Assembly: GCA_030035585.1 (NCBI GenBank)
Contig: CM057462.1
Span: 115,377,234-115,441,233 of the forward strand
DNA length: 64,000 nucleotides
DNA from: Dugong dugon
Taxonomy: Eukaryota; Chordata; Mammalia; Sirenia; Dugongidae
Direction: 5' to 3'
The number at the start of each line of letters is the position of its first letter. Within the stretch, counting starts at the first letter, position 1. The position numbers and the translations under genes are program-made. Positions 45,573 to 57,194 of this stretch are shown piece after piece. Below the pieces are notes generated by a model. It saw only the letters and a list, made by a program, of their open reading frames with translations. It was not told the origin of the DNA and did no database searches.

Positions 45573-46492
45573 GAGGGTACAAATTTCCACCGATATTTTG
45601 CTTAGCATGAAAGATCCTTTTTTTGACCACTTTACCCGGGCTGCCTGTCTATAAAATGGAGGGTTGGTTTAGAGATAGACTTGGACATGATAGGCTGATG
45701 TTGAGAAACATATAGTTTTTGTGTTCTGAGGTTCAATATCTTGAATGTATTAAGGCGATCCTCAGTTGCTTTTTTTAAAATTATATTTAACTTACATTAT
45801 ACCTAATTGGATTTTTATGTTAGTTACCACAAATCTGGAGAAGGTTATTGTCCTAGTGTGGGCACCAACTGATTGCCAGATGTCATAGGTGTGGTACATG
45901 CCACTAATGAGTGACTATTCTAAAGACAGTGAGTTGAGGCAGACAACGTTTCAAATGCCATTAAAGCCTGTGCCAAAGGGAAGGTTCAGAGAGTAAGAAG
46001 GGAAAAACAGTGACGATGAACAAACTTTCCCAGGCTATGGTGAGATCTGACAAACCGTCCTTAGTAATCAGAATGCTAATGTTGGCTCTCTCCTTTGCCT
46101 TCTCTTACACAACCCGCTAGCTAATGAATCTCTCTCTCTCTGTGGGACAATGTTAAATATATACTGACAAAATTTCTTCACTGATTTTCTTATGTTGTCA
46201 ACTTTTTATTTTTTGTTGTGTGCCATGCCATATTGCAGGTCAAGAACAAGTCAAATAACTGTTCATCGAACCCTCAGAGGGACACCTCCAAGTTCTTAGT
46301 GGTGTATTCTCACTGTTGACCCCTTTTACTATCTAGAATATTATAGGAAGGAAAAATGCCTTAGAGAGGTTGGTATGAATGAAATTTGATGGAAGACCAG
46401 AGGAAAATGGAAAACAAATGAACCAAATTAATTGTAGGCATGAGATCAGGAGAGCCAAATAATGTTTGAAGAGCGACTGGCATATAAACACC
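45573..46492. other. No recognisable feature
   Basis: Contains a short (ct)n at 46130-46141; otherwise unrecognised. Confidence 0.4.
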
Positions 46493-46800
46493 TGTACTGG
46501 GTTGCATAGTGTCTCCCCAAAATTAAGGTCCATCTGGAACTTCGGAATATGGCGGTATTTGAAAATAGGGTCTTGGTAGATGTAATTAGTTAAGATGAGG
46601 TCATACTGGATTAGGGTGGGCACTAAACCCAATTGGGAATTTGTGTTAACTCTCTGGGCCTCATCTGCTGAGAGAGAACATGGGACTTGATAATCTTTGC
46701 CCTTCCAATATAAAAGCACCATGACCTTTTTATTCCAAGTGCCCTCATGCAATCCATGTGACAATGTGAATGGAGCAACTGTTCCTTAGGAGCCAAGGTG
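46493..46800 (+). mobile_element. MLT1-like MaLR LTR remnant
   Basis: 'tgggttgcatagtgtctcc', 'ccaaaattaaggtccatc', 'gaaaatagggtcttggtag', 'taagatgaggtcatactgg' and 'ttagggtgggcactaaacc' follow the MLT1 LTR consensus in order. The right half is too diverged to assign firmly. Confidence 0.65.
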
Positions 46801-48328
46801 CAGGGACTTTGATCATTAGCAGTTTAGTTCATTCCAGTCACCTGTCTGGATGAAACAACCAGAATTGCCATGATTTGAACTTGTTCCATGATTTTGTAAT
46901 GGCCGTTGCACCCCTCAAAATCTATGAATTCTATAATATTTGGTTTCATTTGCCTCATCTTAAAAATTGGGGGTTCATGTTAGATAAGATCCAAGACTCC
47001 TAGTTATAAAATGTCTGTGTGTCTAGAAAACAGCTTTATGATAGCTGTTTCAACTCCAACTCAATGTAATATTATATTTTCTTAAAAGAAGAGAATTATA
47101 TGAAGCAAGATTTAGTTTTCTGCAACATTATAATTTCAGTCAACCATCAAATTGATTGATCGTGGCATGGTGAATGCCAAGCAACTGAATCTTTTTTTAT
47201 TCTACTTTTCTAATTTTAGAACCAAGTATAATTCCAATAACTGGAATAAAAAAAAAAATGAAATTAAGGAAGTCACAGTATAAACTGTGGTAGGGTTCCA
47301 ATAAGTTTCTTTTTTTTTGTTAAAACTAAAGAAAACAATTTTGAAAAGTGTACATTTGAGAAAGTTAATAAATTAACTGGGATGCTATATACCTATATTA
47401 TATTAGTAATGAAATATGTTGCATATGCAAGTAATCTCAGTATCAGTTAAAGTATCTACCTGCTTAACAGCACATGTAAGATGATAGTTAAATGGCATCT
47501 TGAATTGTGTTCTTTGTGGCATTGCTATACATGACTGTCAACAAGTAGTTATAATTCTTACAACAATTAAATTAGGGACATAGTCTCCTGGAAAGGGCTA
47601 CTACTGCTAGAAAAAAAATTTTTCTAAGAATTTCTGGGAAATGCTACATTAATTTAAACAATTCTTTTAACAACACAGTGGTAAAATGGACTTGATGATA
47701 CACATCACATTGAAGATAAGATGAAATTGCAATCATTATTTAAATAAGAGTATTCAATTTACGTGAACATGATTGAACATTTTAAAGTATTTATTGATTT
47801 TAAATAATAAGAAATTAGCCCGAATAAGGATTTTAAAATGGAATTTTGTAAGATTTTATGTTGCTGATTAGTTTATATTGATTAACTTGTTTAATTTTAT
47901 AATTCAGTGTTTTTAAATGCATAGCTATTGGCATATTATAATTTTCTTTTTTAGCATGTTAAGACTTATTTGAAGTACAAAGACTGAAATGATGATCTAG
48001 GTTTGCAAAGATAGCTATTAAAACTATAATTAAATTTTCAAAATATTTTTACCACAACATAAGAGCTGTAAGTAAGTACTATGTATTTGTCTGATAAATT
48101 GTATCTAAACTCATTACACACATACTTGACAGATTATTTTTTGGACCCAGTGTTGGATCTCTATCTCTCTATACACACATAGAACTTGAGTCTTTAGGAC
48201 TCATCTCATGGGTTGATACCTGATACTCATGACTATAAAATGATTCATTTTAATGAGTGGTAGAATATTGTTAAAATGCTATTACATGTTAAAGATAAAT
48301 GTACATGTATAATATATGTGTACATAAC
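46801..48328. other. Repeat-poor AT-rich non-coding stretch
   Basis: About 1.5 kb with no recognisable young repeat and no coding signature. It contains the 12-bp palindrome ttgcatatgcaa at 47419-47430. Confidence 0.45.
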
Positions 48329-48336
48329 TATAACTT

Positions 48337-48500
48337 GGAAATCCTGGTGGCGTAGTGGTTAAGAGGTATGGCCGCTAACCAAAAGGCCAGCAGTTCAAAT
48401 TCGCCAGGTGCTCCTTGGGAACCGTATAGGACAGTTCCACTCTGTCTTATAGGGTTGTTATGAGTCGGAATCGACTCGAAGGCAAAGGGTTTTTTGGTTT
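48337..48500 (+). mobile_element. AfroSINE, short form, with TSD
   Basis: 'ggaaatcctggtggcgtagtg', 'accaaaaggccagcagttc', 'gaaccgtataggacagttc' and 'gagtcggaatcgactcgaag'. The flanks tataactt at 48329-48336 and 48504-48511 are an 8-bp TSD. It interrupts the repeat-poor stretch. Confidence 0.9.
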
Positions 48501-48511
48501 AAGTATAACTT

Positions 48512-51277
48512 AATAATCAGTCTGGAATGCTTTAATACTTAAATAATCACTTATTATAAAACAACTTTATAAACTTCAATTTTCATATTTTGACTTTAAC
48601 ACCTTTGCTTTCTCAAACTAAATGACATTTCAGCATAGCTCATTACATTGACAATATAAACTAGTTGGTCACTCGTTTCAATGTGGTAATCATGGTGCTG
48701 CTTTAGCTCACACCAAACTCTTAATGGTCAAAGTACTGACTTTATTCTTTTAATTTATTAATGGAATGCTCCAAAAAGACACTAAATAAAGATGTGTCCT
48801 CTGGTGTGTATGCAGCACTTTGAGGGAGTCTTATAAACTATCCATAAGCTAGTCAATGATTTTTCTTGGAAATATTTTATGTTTTATGATGGTTAATCAA
48901 GCGGAGCATTTACTACCACATCACAGTGTACTGATACTAGGTAAGTTATGGAAAGCCCTAAACATGGGAAAACTGCAAATTCGACTCATATTTCAATTTC
49001 ACATTCTTATGTATTCAGTTCGTGGTGCCTGCTTTCCGTGTGAAATGATTTCCAAGTTTTCAAATGAAAGCAGTTAAGAAACAAAATATTTACACCCTTC
49101 TAACTTGCGCTTCCTGTATAGCCAGATACAATACAGATGCTAAGTCACTGGTCTGAAAGAGTTTCCACAAATCTATAATAAAATAATTAAATTAGTGAGC
49201 TGTGTTTAGATCAGAGACCTTTGGTTGCCAGCTCCTAAGAACTCGGGGAATTCAGAACCACAGAAGGATCATTTGGACTCCATTTGGCAGAGACGTCAGA
49301 AACTCGCTGCTCTTGGGAACATCCTTTTCCAATAACATTTATAGCTCTAGATGGAAGCAAAATGCACCATATGTTAAGAGTTTCCTGCAAAGCTTCCTGG
49401 TAAGAGAGGAAATAAATTCAACTTGTCACATCTGCTCGTGGGCCAGTCAAGTAGGATTTTATCACAGCCTTAAGTGGTTTACAAAAGTGTCCTGTTACCA
49501 ACTGAAAAGGCTTTACATTTCAGGTTTTTTCATACTGATGTTCATAATCTAAATCATTAAACTATTTTTCTTCTTTGGACTCAGCAGCATGCATCATCAT
49601 TTGCTTCTAAGCAAGGAGAATTATTCAAAGCAATTCAACTAAGAATCACATCCCCATAGCACAGTCTCCATAGCCCTCCATGTCTTAACTGCTAGAATGC
49701 CTATGGGTCTCAATTCTACCTCAGTTTCGACCAGTGGGTCCTTACATTTTGCATAATTTAAGATGGGAACTGCATTTAATCGGGCTAAATTTAATAGCTA
49801 CCATTCTGAAAAGTCCCGACTGGTTTTAGCTATGGTAAAGACCCATAGGGTCATAAAAGATTTTTCTGCCAGAGGTATGGGTAATCACAGCAAAGGTGTT
49901 AAAACTTGCATTGTGAGCCAAAACTTTTCCCCAAAAGTGATCCATCTTTTTACTCTCACGATTCAAAACAAAAAGTTAGAGTCACTATGGGCTTTCAGTT
50001 TTCTATCATAGGCAAAATCCTTTCTAGTTTGCAAGTCTACTAAAGATGTTAACACCGTATGTAAACATTACCTTTTCCTAATTAAGCATAAGTTAAATCG
50101 ATAGCAGTTGTTCTGTACTAAAAATAAGTCCTTAATTTACCAACTAGCAGTTTCACATTCATGTATTTTTATAAAGGAATGATCACTTATCAAATGAATT
50201 TCTTATTATTTTAAAAGTTAAAGATTTTTTCAAGTTAAAGTAAGCAATATTATGTTATCTTTGGGCATATCTAATTATGTAGGCAATTATACAGTGAATG
50301 GATGTAACAGAATTTCCGAGTCCCACATGACAATGCAATTTCCAGCATTTATTTATTTGTTTATGTGCACACATCATTCCTGCAGGTGAATTATAAAAAT
50401 CCACAAAAATGAAGTGAATCAGAATGAAGGAAAATAAAGTAGAATAATAAGAGAGAAAAAGCTAACACACCAGCCCTATGAATTTATAAAAGTAGGCTGT
50501 GGATTATTATCTGTGTTTCCTAGTTAACAAAACAGGCAAGATGATTAGTTATATAACTCCCTCTTCTATTTTTTGTATAGGAGAAAAATAATCAAAAAGA
50601 AGATTTTATCACCACTGAGATCTAGGAGACATTTCTCTTGTGGATTCTCATAGACAGAGGGCTAAATGACTGAGTCATTTACATCTCAATACCACCCTCA
50701 CCCTGGGGGGGAAAAAAAAAAGGCATTGACATGTTTTATCAAACTATTTTATGAAACATCTTTCAGTGTGTAATTTCAATTAAAAAAAAAAAATCTACCA
50801 GTGTTGCTGCCTTGCACTATTCTGGTGGTATTGTTCACATCAGTAATAGTGAAACAGGAAGTGAAAGCAACATTCCTTACAACAGAAGAAAGATGCTGGT
50901 TTTATTAACGTGCCAGTGATCAGGAACAACGTTCATGAAAGGTCCTTTCCGTAAGAGTCACCAAACTCTCTACCATCAGTCATTAGACACAAATATAAAG
51001 TATAAAAAGAGATTCTGGGGCATTAGTAATCATGTAATTATACTTACTGCACTCCTGTGATTGAGCCTGAAACCGCCCCCTTCTATGTTTGCTCTCTCCT
51101 TCATTATTTAGTAATAGAACCTACCGACTGTATTTCCCAGCCTGTCTGGCAGCTAGGTTTGGATTTTCTGTTCAGTATATATGTGAAGGAATTACATGTT
51201 CAACTTCTTAATTATGTCTTTAAATATACTCGCTCTGGACTCTGTCTTTCCCTCTCTTCCTGCCGACTGGGGAAGAG
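48512..51277. other. Repeat-poor AT-rich non-coding stretch (2.8 kb)
   Basis: No gene and no repeat family recognised. The longest frames (plus 49202-49552, 116 codons; plus 49763-50011) lack domains and coding bias. Short A and G runs occur at 50705-50722. Confidence 0.45.
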
Positions 51278-51340
51278 TGATGTCTACGGTCTCTATGAAT
51301 CGGAAGCGACTCGACGGCAACCGATTTGTTTGTTTTTGGA
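51278..51340 (+). mobile_element. AfroSINE 3'-end fragment
   Basis: 'tctctatgaatcggaagcg' and 'actcgacggcaaccgatttg' are the SINE tail only. It is very close to consensus, so the truncation is either recent or the fragment inserted already short. Confidence 0.75.
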
Positions 51341-51669
51341 GCAACGTTGAAAGCCACATGTTGGAGGATGGCAGAGTTGCCTTAACAACCAGTGGTGCTC
51401 TCCTTTGAGGGCTACGTGGGAGAGAAATAAAATTCTACCTAATACAGCACCGGTGTTATCATAATCTACATTTACACTCTTATCAATTTGGACAAGAGAA
51501 TTGAAAAGGAGAAAAACTGCATAGAAAAAAAAAAGAGAGAAAGAGAAAAGACTGTTGGCTATATTTTAATAGATTAATCAGATGACCACAGAATCACTCA
51601 CTCAATCATGCCACAGATTTCTGACTATTATACCAACAGCAATAATAGAATATTAGGCAGAACATTCGG
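51341..51669. other. No recognisable feature
   Basis: No gene or repeat recognised. Confidence 0.4.
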
Positions 51670-51797
51670 TGCCAGCCATATCTGTATTTCAATCTTGATT
51701 TGAATATTCCCCTGGCTTTGTGACCTAAGGGAAATGACTAAAACTTCTCTGCCTCCTTATCCTGTTTAGTGTGATTGTGAGGATTAAAAAATAATCG
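51670..51797 (+). mobile_element. MIR SINE remnant (plus)
   Basis: 'tttcaatcttgatttgaat', 'ggctttgtgacctaaggg', 'cttctctgcctccttatcc' and 'attgtgaggattaaaaaat' follow the forward MIR consensus. It abuts a reverse MIR. Confidence 0.65.
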
Positions 51798-52030
51798 CTA
51801 ACATTTATCAAGTACTTGCTGTATACCTGGTCCTGGTCTTCCTGGTCTAAGTGTTTTACATGTGTTATTTCATTTAATCCTCTTTGCAATCCTATATATG
51901 AGCAACTATTATCATACCCATTTTATAACTAAATAAACTGAGGCAAGGAGACTTCAAACAATTTGTCCAAAGTCAAAAGCTGCTAAGTGGTGGAGCAGGC
52001 CGTTGGGCACCAATGTCCTTGGTCTCTAAG
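51798..52030 (-). mobile_element. MIR SINE (minus), well preserved
   Basis: 'gctaacatttatcaagtac', 'gtgttttacatgtgttatttc', 'cccattttataactaaataaac' then 'tgaggcaagg', and 'gctgctaagtggtggagc' give almost the whole reverse MIR. With the preceding forward copy it forms a tail-to-tail pair. Confidence 0.8.
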
Positions 52031-52089
52031 AGGCAACACAAGGCTTTCTAAATGAGATTTTTAAAGTGTTTATTACCATGCTTATCTAG

Positions 52090-52270
52090 CCAAGATTATG
52101 CATCTGTAATTTCTTTTTATTAGTTTTTTTCTGATATAAAAAGCAATCCTTATATATCATAATGATATTAGAAAATTTGCAATAGCACAAAAAGCAAATA
52201 AAAGTCCCTCATACTCTCTTCACTCATAATCACTATTAACATATGCACATAGATAAGTCTTTTAGTACCA
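52090..52270 (+). mobile_element. Possible old LINE remnant
   Basis: 'tttctgatataaaaagcaatcc', 'gaaaatttgcaatagcac' and 'tcataatcactattaacat' resemble a 3' segment of old LINEs. Assignment is weak. Confidence 0.3.
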
Positions 52271-52854
52271 AACTGTTTACTTAATTGCTTGCATCACTTA
52301 CAAATATATAATCCAAGAGACAGCTTTTTGCCCCAACAGAAATTGCATCATCTAAGTTAGAATACGTACCACAAGGAAAGATGTTTCTTTACATTGAGTT
52401 GGTCCAAGCGGTTGTTCTTTGGAGCCATGCTCTGCCCCCTGCACCTTTCAGTGGAGCTTTCGGTTCACCTCTCATTTTTCTGCTGGTCTCCTTTACAGCT
52501 CAGAGACAGAGACTCCCTCTGAAATGTTGCTCCCACCCTGAAAACATGGTGCCTTAGGGAATGTAAGATAGTCTAGACTTCCTTTTACTTCTTCGTCCAT
52601 TGAGTTTTCACAATATCAAAACTCATGGCTGTGCCTGTGTAATGAACTAACAGGAATTACAATGAAAGGAAGAAAATTGTAAAAGTGTTAACTCAATTTG
52701 ACTTTCTCATAATTTAAGGAAAAGAAGGTACACAAGAAGTTAATACCTTTCTTGTACATTCATTCAGTCCTGGGCTCTCTCAAGTTCCTGACTCTCCTTG
52801 TAAATTCAGGCCTGCTCCTCTCTGTGAAAATGTTAGAAGCAAACATGGGAACAT
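52271..52854. other. No recognisable feature
   Basis: No gene or repeat recognised. Confidence 0.4.
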
Positions 52855-52965
52855 GCAAGAACTTTCCTTATGAGATGTTGCGAGAATTAAATGGATTAAA
52901 ATGTGTAAAATACATATTGCCTAGCACACGGTCAGTGCTATGTAAATATTTTTATTGTTGTTATT
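52855..52965 (+). mobile_element. MIR SINE 3' part
   Basis: 'gttgcgagaattaaatgg', 'aatgtgtaaaatacatattg' and 'cctagcacacggtcagtgc' then 'tatgtaaat' match the forward MIR 3' half. Confidence 0.65.
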
Positions 52966-53637
52966 GAGGAGGCAGAATATAATCCTAGTTGCCTATATTG
53001 CACAAAATGACCTCTCTAAAGTTAAAGAAACTACTTCCTCTTATTAGGCAGAGCAGTATTAGATACTGTTGTTTATATCCACCTCACCTTTCAAATTATG
53101 GCCAGGTAGCCTACTGGGAATAAAGAATATTACACTGTGAAGTCATATGTCTATTAAGTACATTTAAACTACAGATAGATCAAGTTAAAGACTTGGAACT
53201 TTGGCTTTAAGAGTTAAGTACTTAGAAAATGTGCTTGTTGCAATTTCTGTCTTGGGGCTGGGCAAGTGTGGCTAGCTAGTTATTCTTCTAGTTATAATAT
53301 TATGAACATTTCTCACATCACTAATGTTCTTTTTAAAACTTGATTTTGATTTTGGATATGCTGAAGGGAATTGTTGAACTAGAATCATCTAACTTTCATG
53401 AAGAAAGCAGATTTTTTTGAAGTTTTGGATGGAGCCATTGTCTTTGTTTGTAGATCTTTCTGTGACAGTTTACTAAATGATCCACCCCCTTTCCCAAACA
53501 CATTTCGTGCAGGATAATAGTAGACTACAATTGCAGTAGTAAAATTGTACAGCTGGCCACATTACTCAGAGAGCAAGTACATTTGAGGCTGGATGAATAC
53601 GTATCTAAGAACTAAAATAACTACTCATTTCAAGCCA
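52966..53637. other. No recognisable feature
   Basis: No gene or repeat recognised. Confidence 0.4.
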
Positions 53638-54232
53638 ATGTTGTCAGGTTCTGTCAAGTCAGTTCCAACTCATAGCAACCTTACCTACAACAGAACGAAA
53701 CACTACCCAATCCTGCACCATCCCCACAATAGTTGTTAAGTTTGAGTCCATTGTTGCTGCCACTGTGTCAGTCCATCTGGCTGAGGGTCTTCTTTTTCAC
53801 TGACCCTCTTCCTTACCAAGTATGACGTCCTTCTCCAGGGACTGGTCCCTCCTGATAACATGTCCGAAGTGTGTGAGAAGAAGTCTAACCATCCTTGCTT
53901 CTAAAGAGCATTCGGCTGTACTTCCTACAAGACAGATTTGTTTATTCTTCCGGTAGTCCAGGGTATGTTCAGTATTCTCCTCCAACACTAGAATTCAAAG
54001 GCATCAGTTCTTCTCCCATCTTCCTTATTCATTGTGAGCTTTCACATGCATATGAGGCGACCGAAAATACCACCGCTTGGGTGAAGCGCACCTTAGTCTC
54101 CAAGGTGACATCTTTACTTTTTAATACTTTAAAGAGGTCTCTTACAGCAGATTTGCCCAGTGCAATGCATCATTTGATTTTTTGACTGCTGCTTCCACAG
54201 GTGTTGATTGTGGATCCAAGTAAAATGAAATC
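53638..54232 (-). mobile_element. 5'-truncated RTE LINE (595 bp)
   Basis: 'caagtcagttccaactcatag', 'aacagaacgaaacactacc', 'gacgtccttctccaggg', 'gcagatttgcccagtgcaatg' and 'gttgattgtggatccaagt' match the 3' ~600 bp of RTE on the minus strand. The C-terminal ORF remains carry stops (minus 53797-53988). Confidence 0.85.
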
Positions 54233-54833
54233 CTGTTTTACTTTCCAATTCAATCCTATTCCATTCAATAGTTCAGCAAAAACATGTTGAGGACCTACTT
54301 TATAACTAGGCCTGTTAGTATACAAATATGAGTAAGACTTAGTCCCTGGTTTTAGGATGTACCTCCCAGAATACAGAGCAACGACTTAAGTGAAGTGAAT
54401 GATGAATTTTACAAAATTGACCACTTCACTCTGGTTAAATTTTACCACCAGTTGGGTGTTACCGAATGCAGGAAAAGCAGAAGGAGATGTTCAGATTATC
54501 AGTAGACAATCTACCTCCATTTACCAAGTGCTGAAAAATAAAACCTGAAGACAGATTGGTTAGCATGAAATGATCAGAAACTAGGTGATGTATCATTTTA
54601 AGAGGATAATAAAATTCATATAACCTGTGAAATAAAGTAGGTGAGGAAAGGTGGATCCTTTAAGTTATAGGCCCTTTCTGTAAAACAGCTTTATCTGTTT
54701 CTAATAAGAGAAATTCTGTGAGTCAGTCATCAATCAGACATGTAAGTGACCCAGTGGATATAGCAGCACCTTCTATTGTATTATTTTTGGAAGCATGTGT
54801 GTGTGAATAAGCATGTACATATTTCTACTCTCC
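54233..54833. other. No recognisable feature
   Basis: No gene or repeat recognised. Confidence 0.4.
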
Positions 54834-55005
54834 TAGAGCCCTAGTGGTGTAGTGGCTAAGTGATATGGCTGCTAACCAAAAGGTTAAATCAAATCCACCA
54901 GCTGCTCCTTGGAAACCCTATGGGGCAGTTCTATTCTGCCCTCTAGGATTACTACGGTTCAAAATCGACTTAACAGCAACGGAGTTGGTTTTTTTTTTTT
55001 TTTTA
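54834..55005 (+). mobile_element. AfroSINE, short form
   Basis: 'gagccctagtggtgtagtgg', 'gctgctaaccaaaaggtt', 'ggaaaccctatggggcagttc', 'tcgacttaacagcaacgg' and a T16 tract. Confidence 0.9.
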
Positions 55006-55019
55006 GGTTATGCATACTC

Positions 55020-55044
55020 GCCATACATACATACATACATACCT
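55020..55044. repeat. (CATA)n microsatellite
   Basis: 'ccatacatacatacatacat' then 'acc', about six CATA units just after the SINE tail. Confidence 0.8.
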
Positions 55045-55508
55045 TAAATAAATTCTTCCATAAGTCACCTAATAAAATTTAATAGAGTAGAATAGTTTAC
55101 ATTATGAACAAAAACTCAGTGGTCCAGTGCCAAGCTCAAGTTCAAACAATTAGCAGTTTGCATTAATTTCCTATTATTTCAGTATTTGTGTGTCTTATTC
55201 CCCACCCTCTTCACTGCAGCTTCTTATTGGTTCATCCTAATATCATTACTGGGAAACAGTAGCTTATAAAAAGGCTGGGTCTTTTAGATATCCTGAAGTA
55301 CAGCCATCAAACACAAAGCTTGTGGCTTTGCATGAGCAGAGTAATAGATTTAAAGATTTTGCCAGTTGTGAGGCTATTCGAGCTGATACAAAAGTGGTGG
55401 AGATATATTCCAAATCATTTTATTTTTCGACATAATCAAGTTGCTCATCATCTATTACGATACCTGTATATAAACAGAGGACATAACTGTCTGTCTATAT
55501 GTTTATCT
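55045..55508. other. No recognisable feature
   Basis: No gene or repeat recognised. Confidence 0.4.
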
Positions 55509-55712
55509 GTTGTTCTTTTCTGCTGCCATTGAGTAGATTCTGACTCCTGGTGACATCAGGTTTGGAGACTAGAACTGCTCCATAGGGTTTTCAAGGTTGT
55601 GACCTTTCAGAAGCAGACAGCCAGGCCATCTTCCGAAGTCTTTGGGTGGGTTCGAAGCACCAACCTTTCAGTTCATAGTCAAGTGCTTCACCATTTATAC
55701 CACCCAGGGGCT
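55509..55712 (-). mobile_element. AfroSINE variant
   Basis: 'gctgccattgagtagattctg', 'ctgctccatagggttttcaag', 'cagaagcagacagccagg' and 'ccatttataccacccagg' are in minus order. It belongs with the variant at 58930-59140 (ending 'accacccagg'). Confidence 0.75.
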
Positions 55713-55907
55713 TCTTACCTGTCTGTAAACATACATCTGCATTCTCCCTCCACCCTGTGCCCTTCTCCAAGCCTCAACACTCTCACTTATAAATGTTCCG
55801 TTCAATGCCTCAAACAACCAACAACACAGATGTTTAAAGCATCAGGCATTTCAAACTTGCAAGTAATACCAAAATATATGTGTAATATCATTGGAGTTAG
55901 AGGAACA

Positions 55908-56145
55908 ACAGCAAGTATTTATTGTAAGTTTATGACCTGTCAAGTACTGTTCTAACTGCTTTCTGTATATTAGTTCATTTAATACTCATAAGAACTCTGT
56001 GAGAAGGTGATATTAATATCCCTATTTTATAGGAGTAGGAAAGTAAATAACTCTCTGATGGCCAAATAGCTATTAAGTGGCAGTTCTGGGATTCTAATCC
56101 ACAGATTTCAGTCCCGAAGTGTCTCTTCTTCACCACTGTGTTAAT
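55908..56145 (-). mobile_element. MIR SINE remnant
   Basis: 'agcaagtatttattgtaag', 'tcatttaatactcataag', 'ccctattttataggagtagg', 'gctattaagtggcagttctg' and 'ggattctaatccacag' follow the reverse MIR order across nearly its full length. Confidence 0.75.
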
Positions 56146-56604
56146 TAATTTTCTTACATCTATCCAGTGTAAATGGAGAAAATATTGACTTTGCCAAGAA
56201 TTTCATTTTACTTGGATCCACAATCAACAACATCCAGTCTAAGACTGCCATGACACTGGGGGGAAGGAGTGTATGTCTTAGTTATCTAGTGCTACTATAA
56301 TAGAAATACCACAAGTGGGTGGCTTTAACAAGCAGAAATTCATTTTCTCACAGTTTAGGAGGCTAGAAGTCCAAATTCAGGGTGCCAACTCTAGGGGAAG
56401 GCTTTCCGTCTCTGTTGACTCTGGTGCTTCTACTCCAGGCAATCTTCATGTGACTTGGAATCTCTCTTCCAACATCTCTTCCTCTTGTTTCATCTCTTTT
56501 ATATCTCAAAAGAGATTGATTCAAGACACACCCAACACTAATCCTGCCTCAGTAACATAACAAAGACAACCAATTCCCAAATGGGATTATAACCACTGGC
56601 ATTT

Positions 56605-57029
56605 AAAAAAAAAAAACAAAACAAAACCTGATTCTGACTGATAGCAACCCTATAAGATAGAGACCTGCTCCGTAGAATTTCCAAGGCTGTAATCTTTACG
56701 GAGGAGCCTAGTGGTGCAGTGGTTAGGCACTCAACTGCTAACCAAAAGGTCAGTGCTTCAAACTAACCAGCTGCTCTGTAGGAAAAAGATGTGGCAGTCT
56801 GCTTCCCTAAAGATCACAGCCTTGGAAACCCTATGGGGCAGTTCTACTCTGTTCTGTAGGGTAGCTACCGGTTGGAATTAACTCTGGGGCAATGGGTTTG
56901 GTTTGTGTTGGTTTTAATCTTTACAGAAGCAGACTACCACGTTTTTCTCCCATGGACTAGCTGGTGGGTTAGACACACTAACTTTTTGGATAGTAGCCAA
57001 GTGCTTAACCACTGTGTCACCAGTGCTCC
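56605..57029 (-). mobile_element. AfroSINE, long form, split by another AfroSINE
   Basis: Minus-strand SINE in two parts. 56605-56699: an A-rich tail, 'ctgattctgactgatagc' and 'ccaaggctgtaatctttac'. 56925-57029: 'agaagcagactaccacg', 'ctagctggtgggttag' and 'gtgtcaccagtgctcc'. The parts are continuous in other copies. Confidence 0.85.
56700..56914 (+). mobile_element. AfroSINE, long form, nested inside another AfroSINE
   Basis: 'ggaggagcctagtggtgcag', 'gctaaccaaaaggtcagtg', 'gtaggaaaaagatgtggcag', 'aaaccctatggggcagttc' and 'ggttggaattaactctgg'. A perfect 10-bp TSD, taatctttac, is at 56690-56699 and 56915-56924, and is itself SINE sequence of the host copy. This dates it after the host SINE. 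Confidence 0.95.
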
Positions 57030-57194
57030 ATACCACAGAGACAGAGTTTAGGAATTACAACATATATTGTTTGGGGACACAAGTCAATCCATAACAGTGT
57101 ACTTGGCAAAGAAGAAAGGCTTAATGATCTACTTCTGAAATACTTCTAAATTGGCTAAGTCTGTATTCCACCACTCTCTCTATGCCATTCTTTC

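Larger units (their letters stand above)
56274..57096 (+). mobile_element. Solo LTR with 5-bp TSD, hosting two SINEs
   Basis: It begins TGTCTTAGTTATCTAGTG and ends CAATCCATAACA, flanked by gtgta at 56269-56273 and 57097-57101. Same family as 16556-17042. 'tatatctcaaaagagattga' is internal. Without the SINE cluster the LTR is ~400 bp. TG...CA with a 5-bp TSD indicates retroviral-type integration, probably ERVL/MaLR-like. No viral genes are present. Confidence 0.8.
56168..57150 (+). mobile_element. RTE-derived fragment split by an LTR
   Basis: 56168-56232 ('aaatggagaaaatattgac', 'gccaagaatttcattttac', 'ttggatccacaatcaac') matches RTE 38832-38890. After the LTR, 57109-57145 ('aagaaaggcttaatgatctac') resembles the RTE leader or SINE body block. 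The LTR inserted into this older relic. Confidence 0.6.

Noticed and set aside
50705..50722. G-run/A-run junction as an old retroposon poly(A) tail
   Set aside because: No processed-gene sequence or TSD was found around it.
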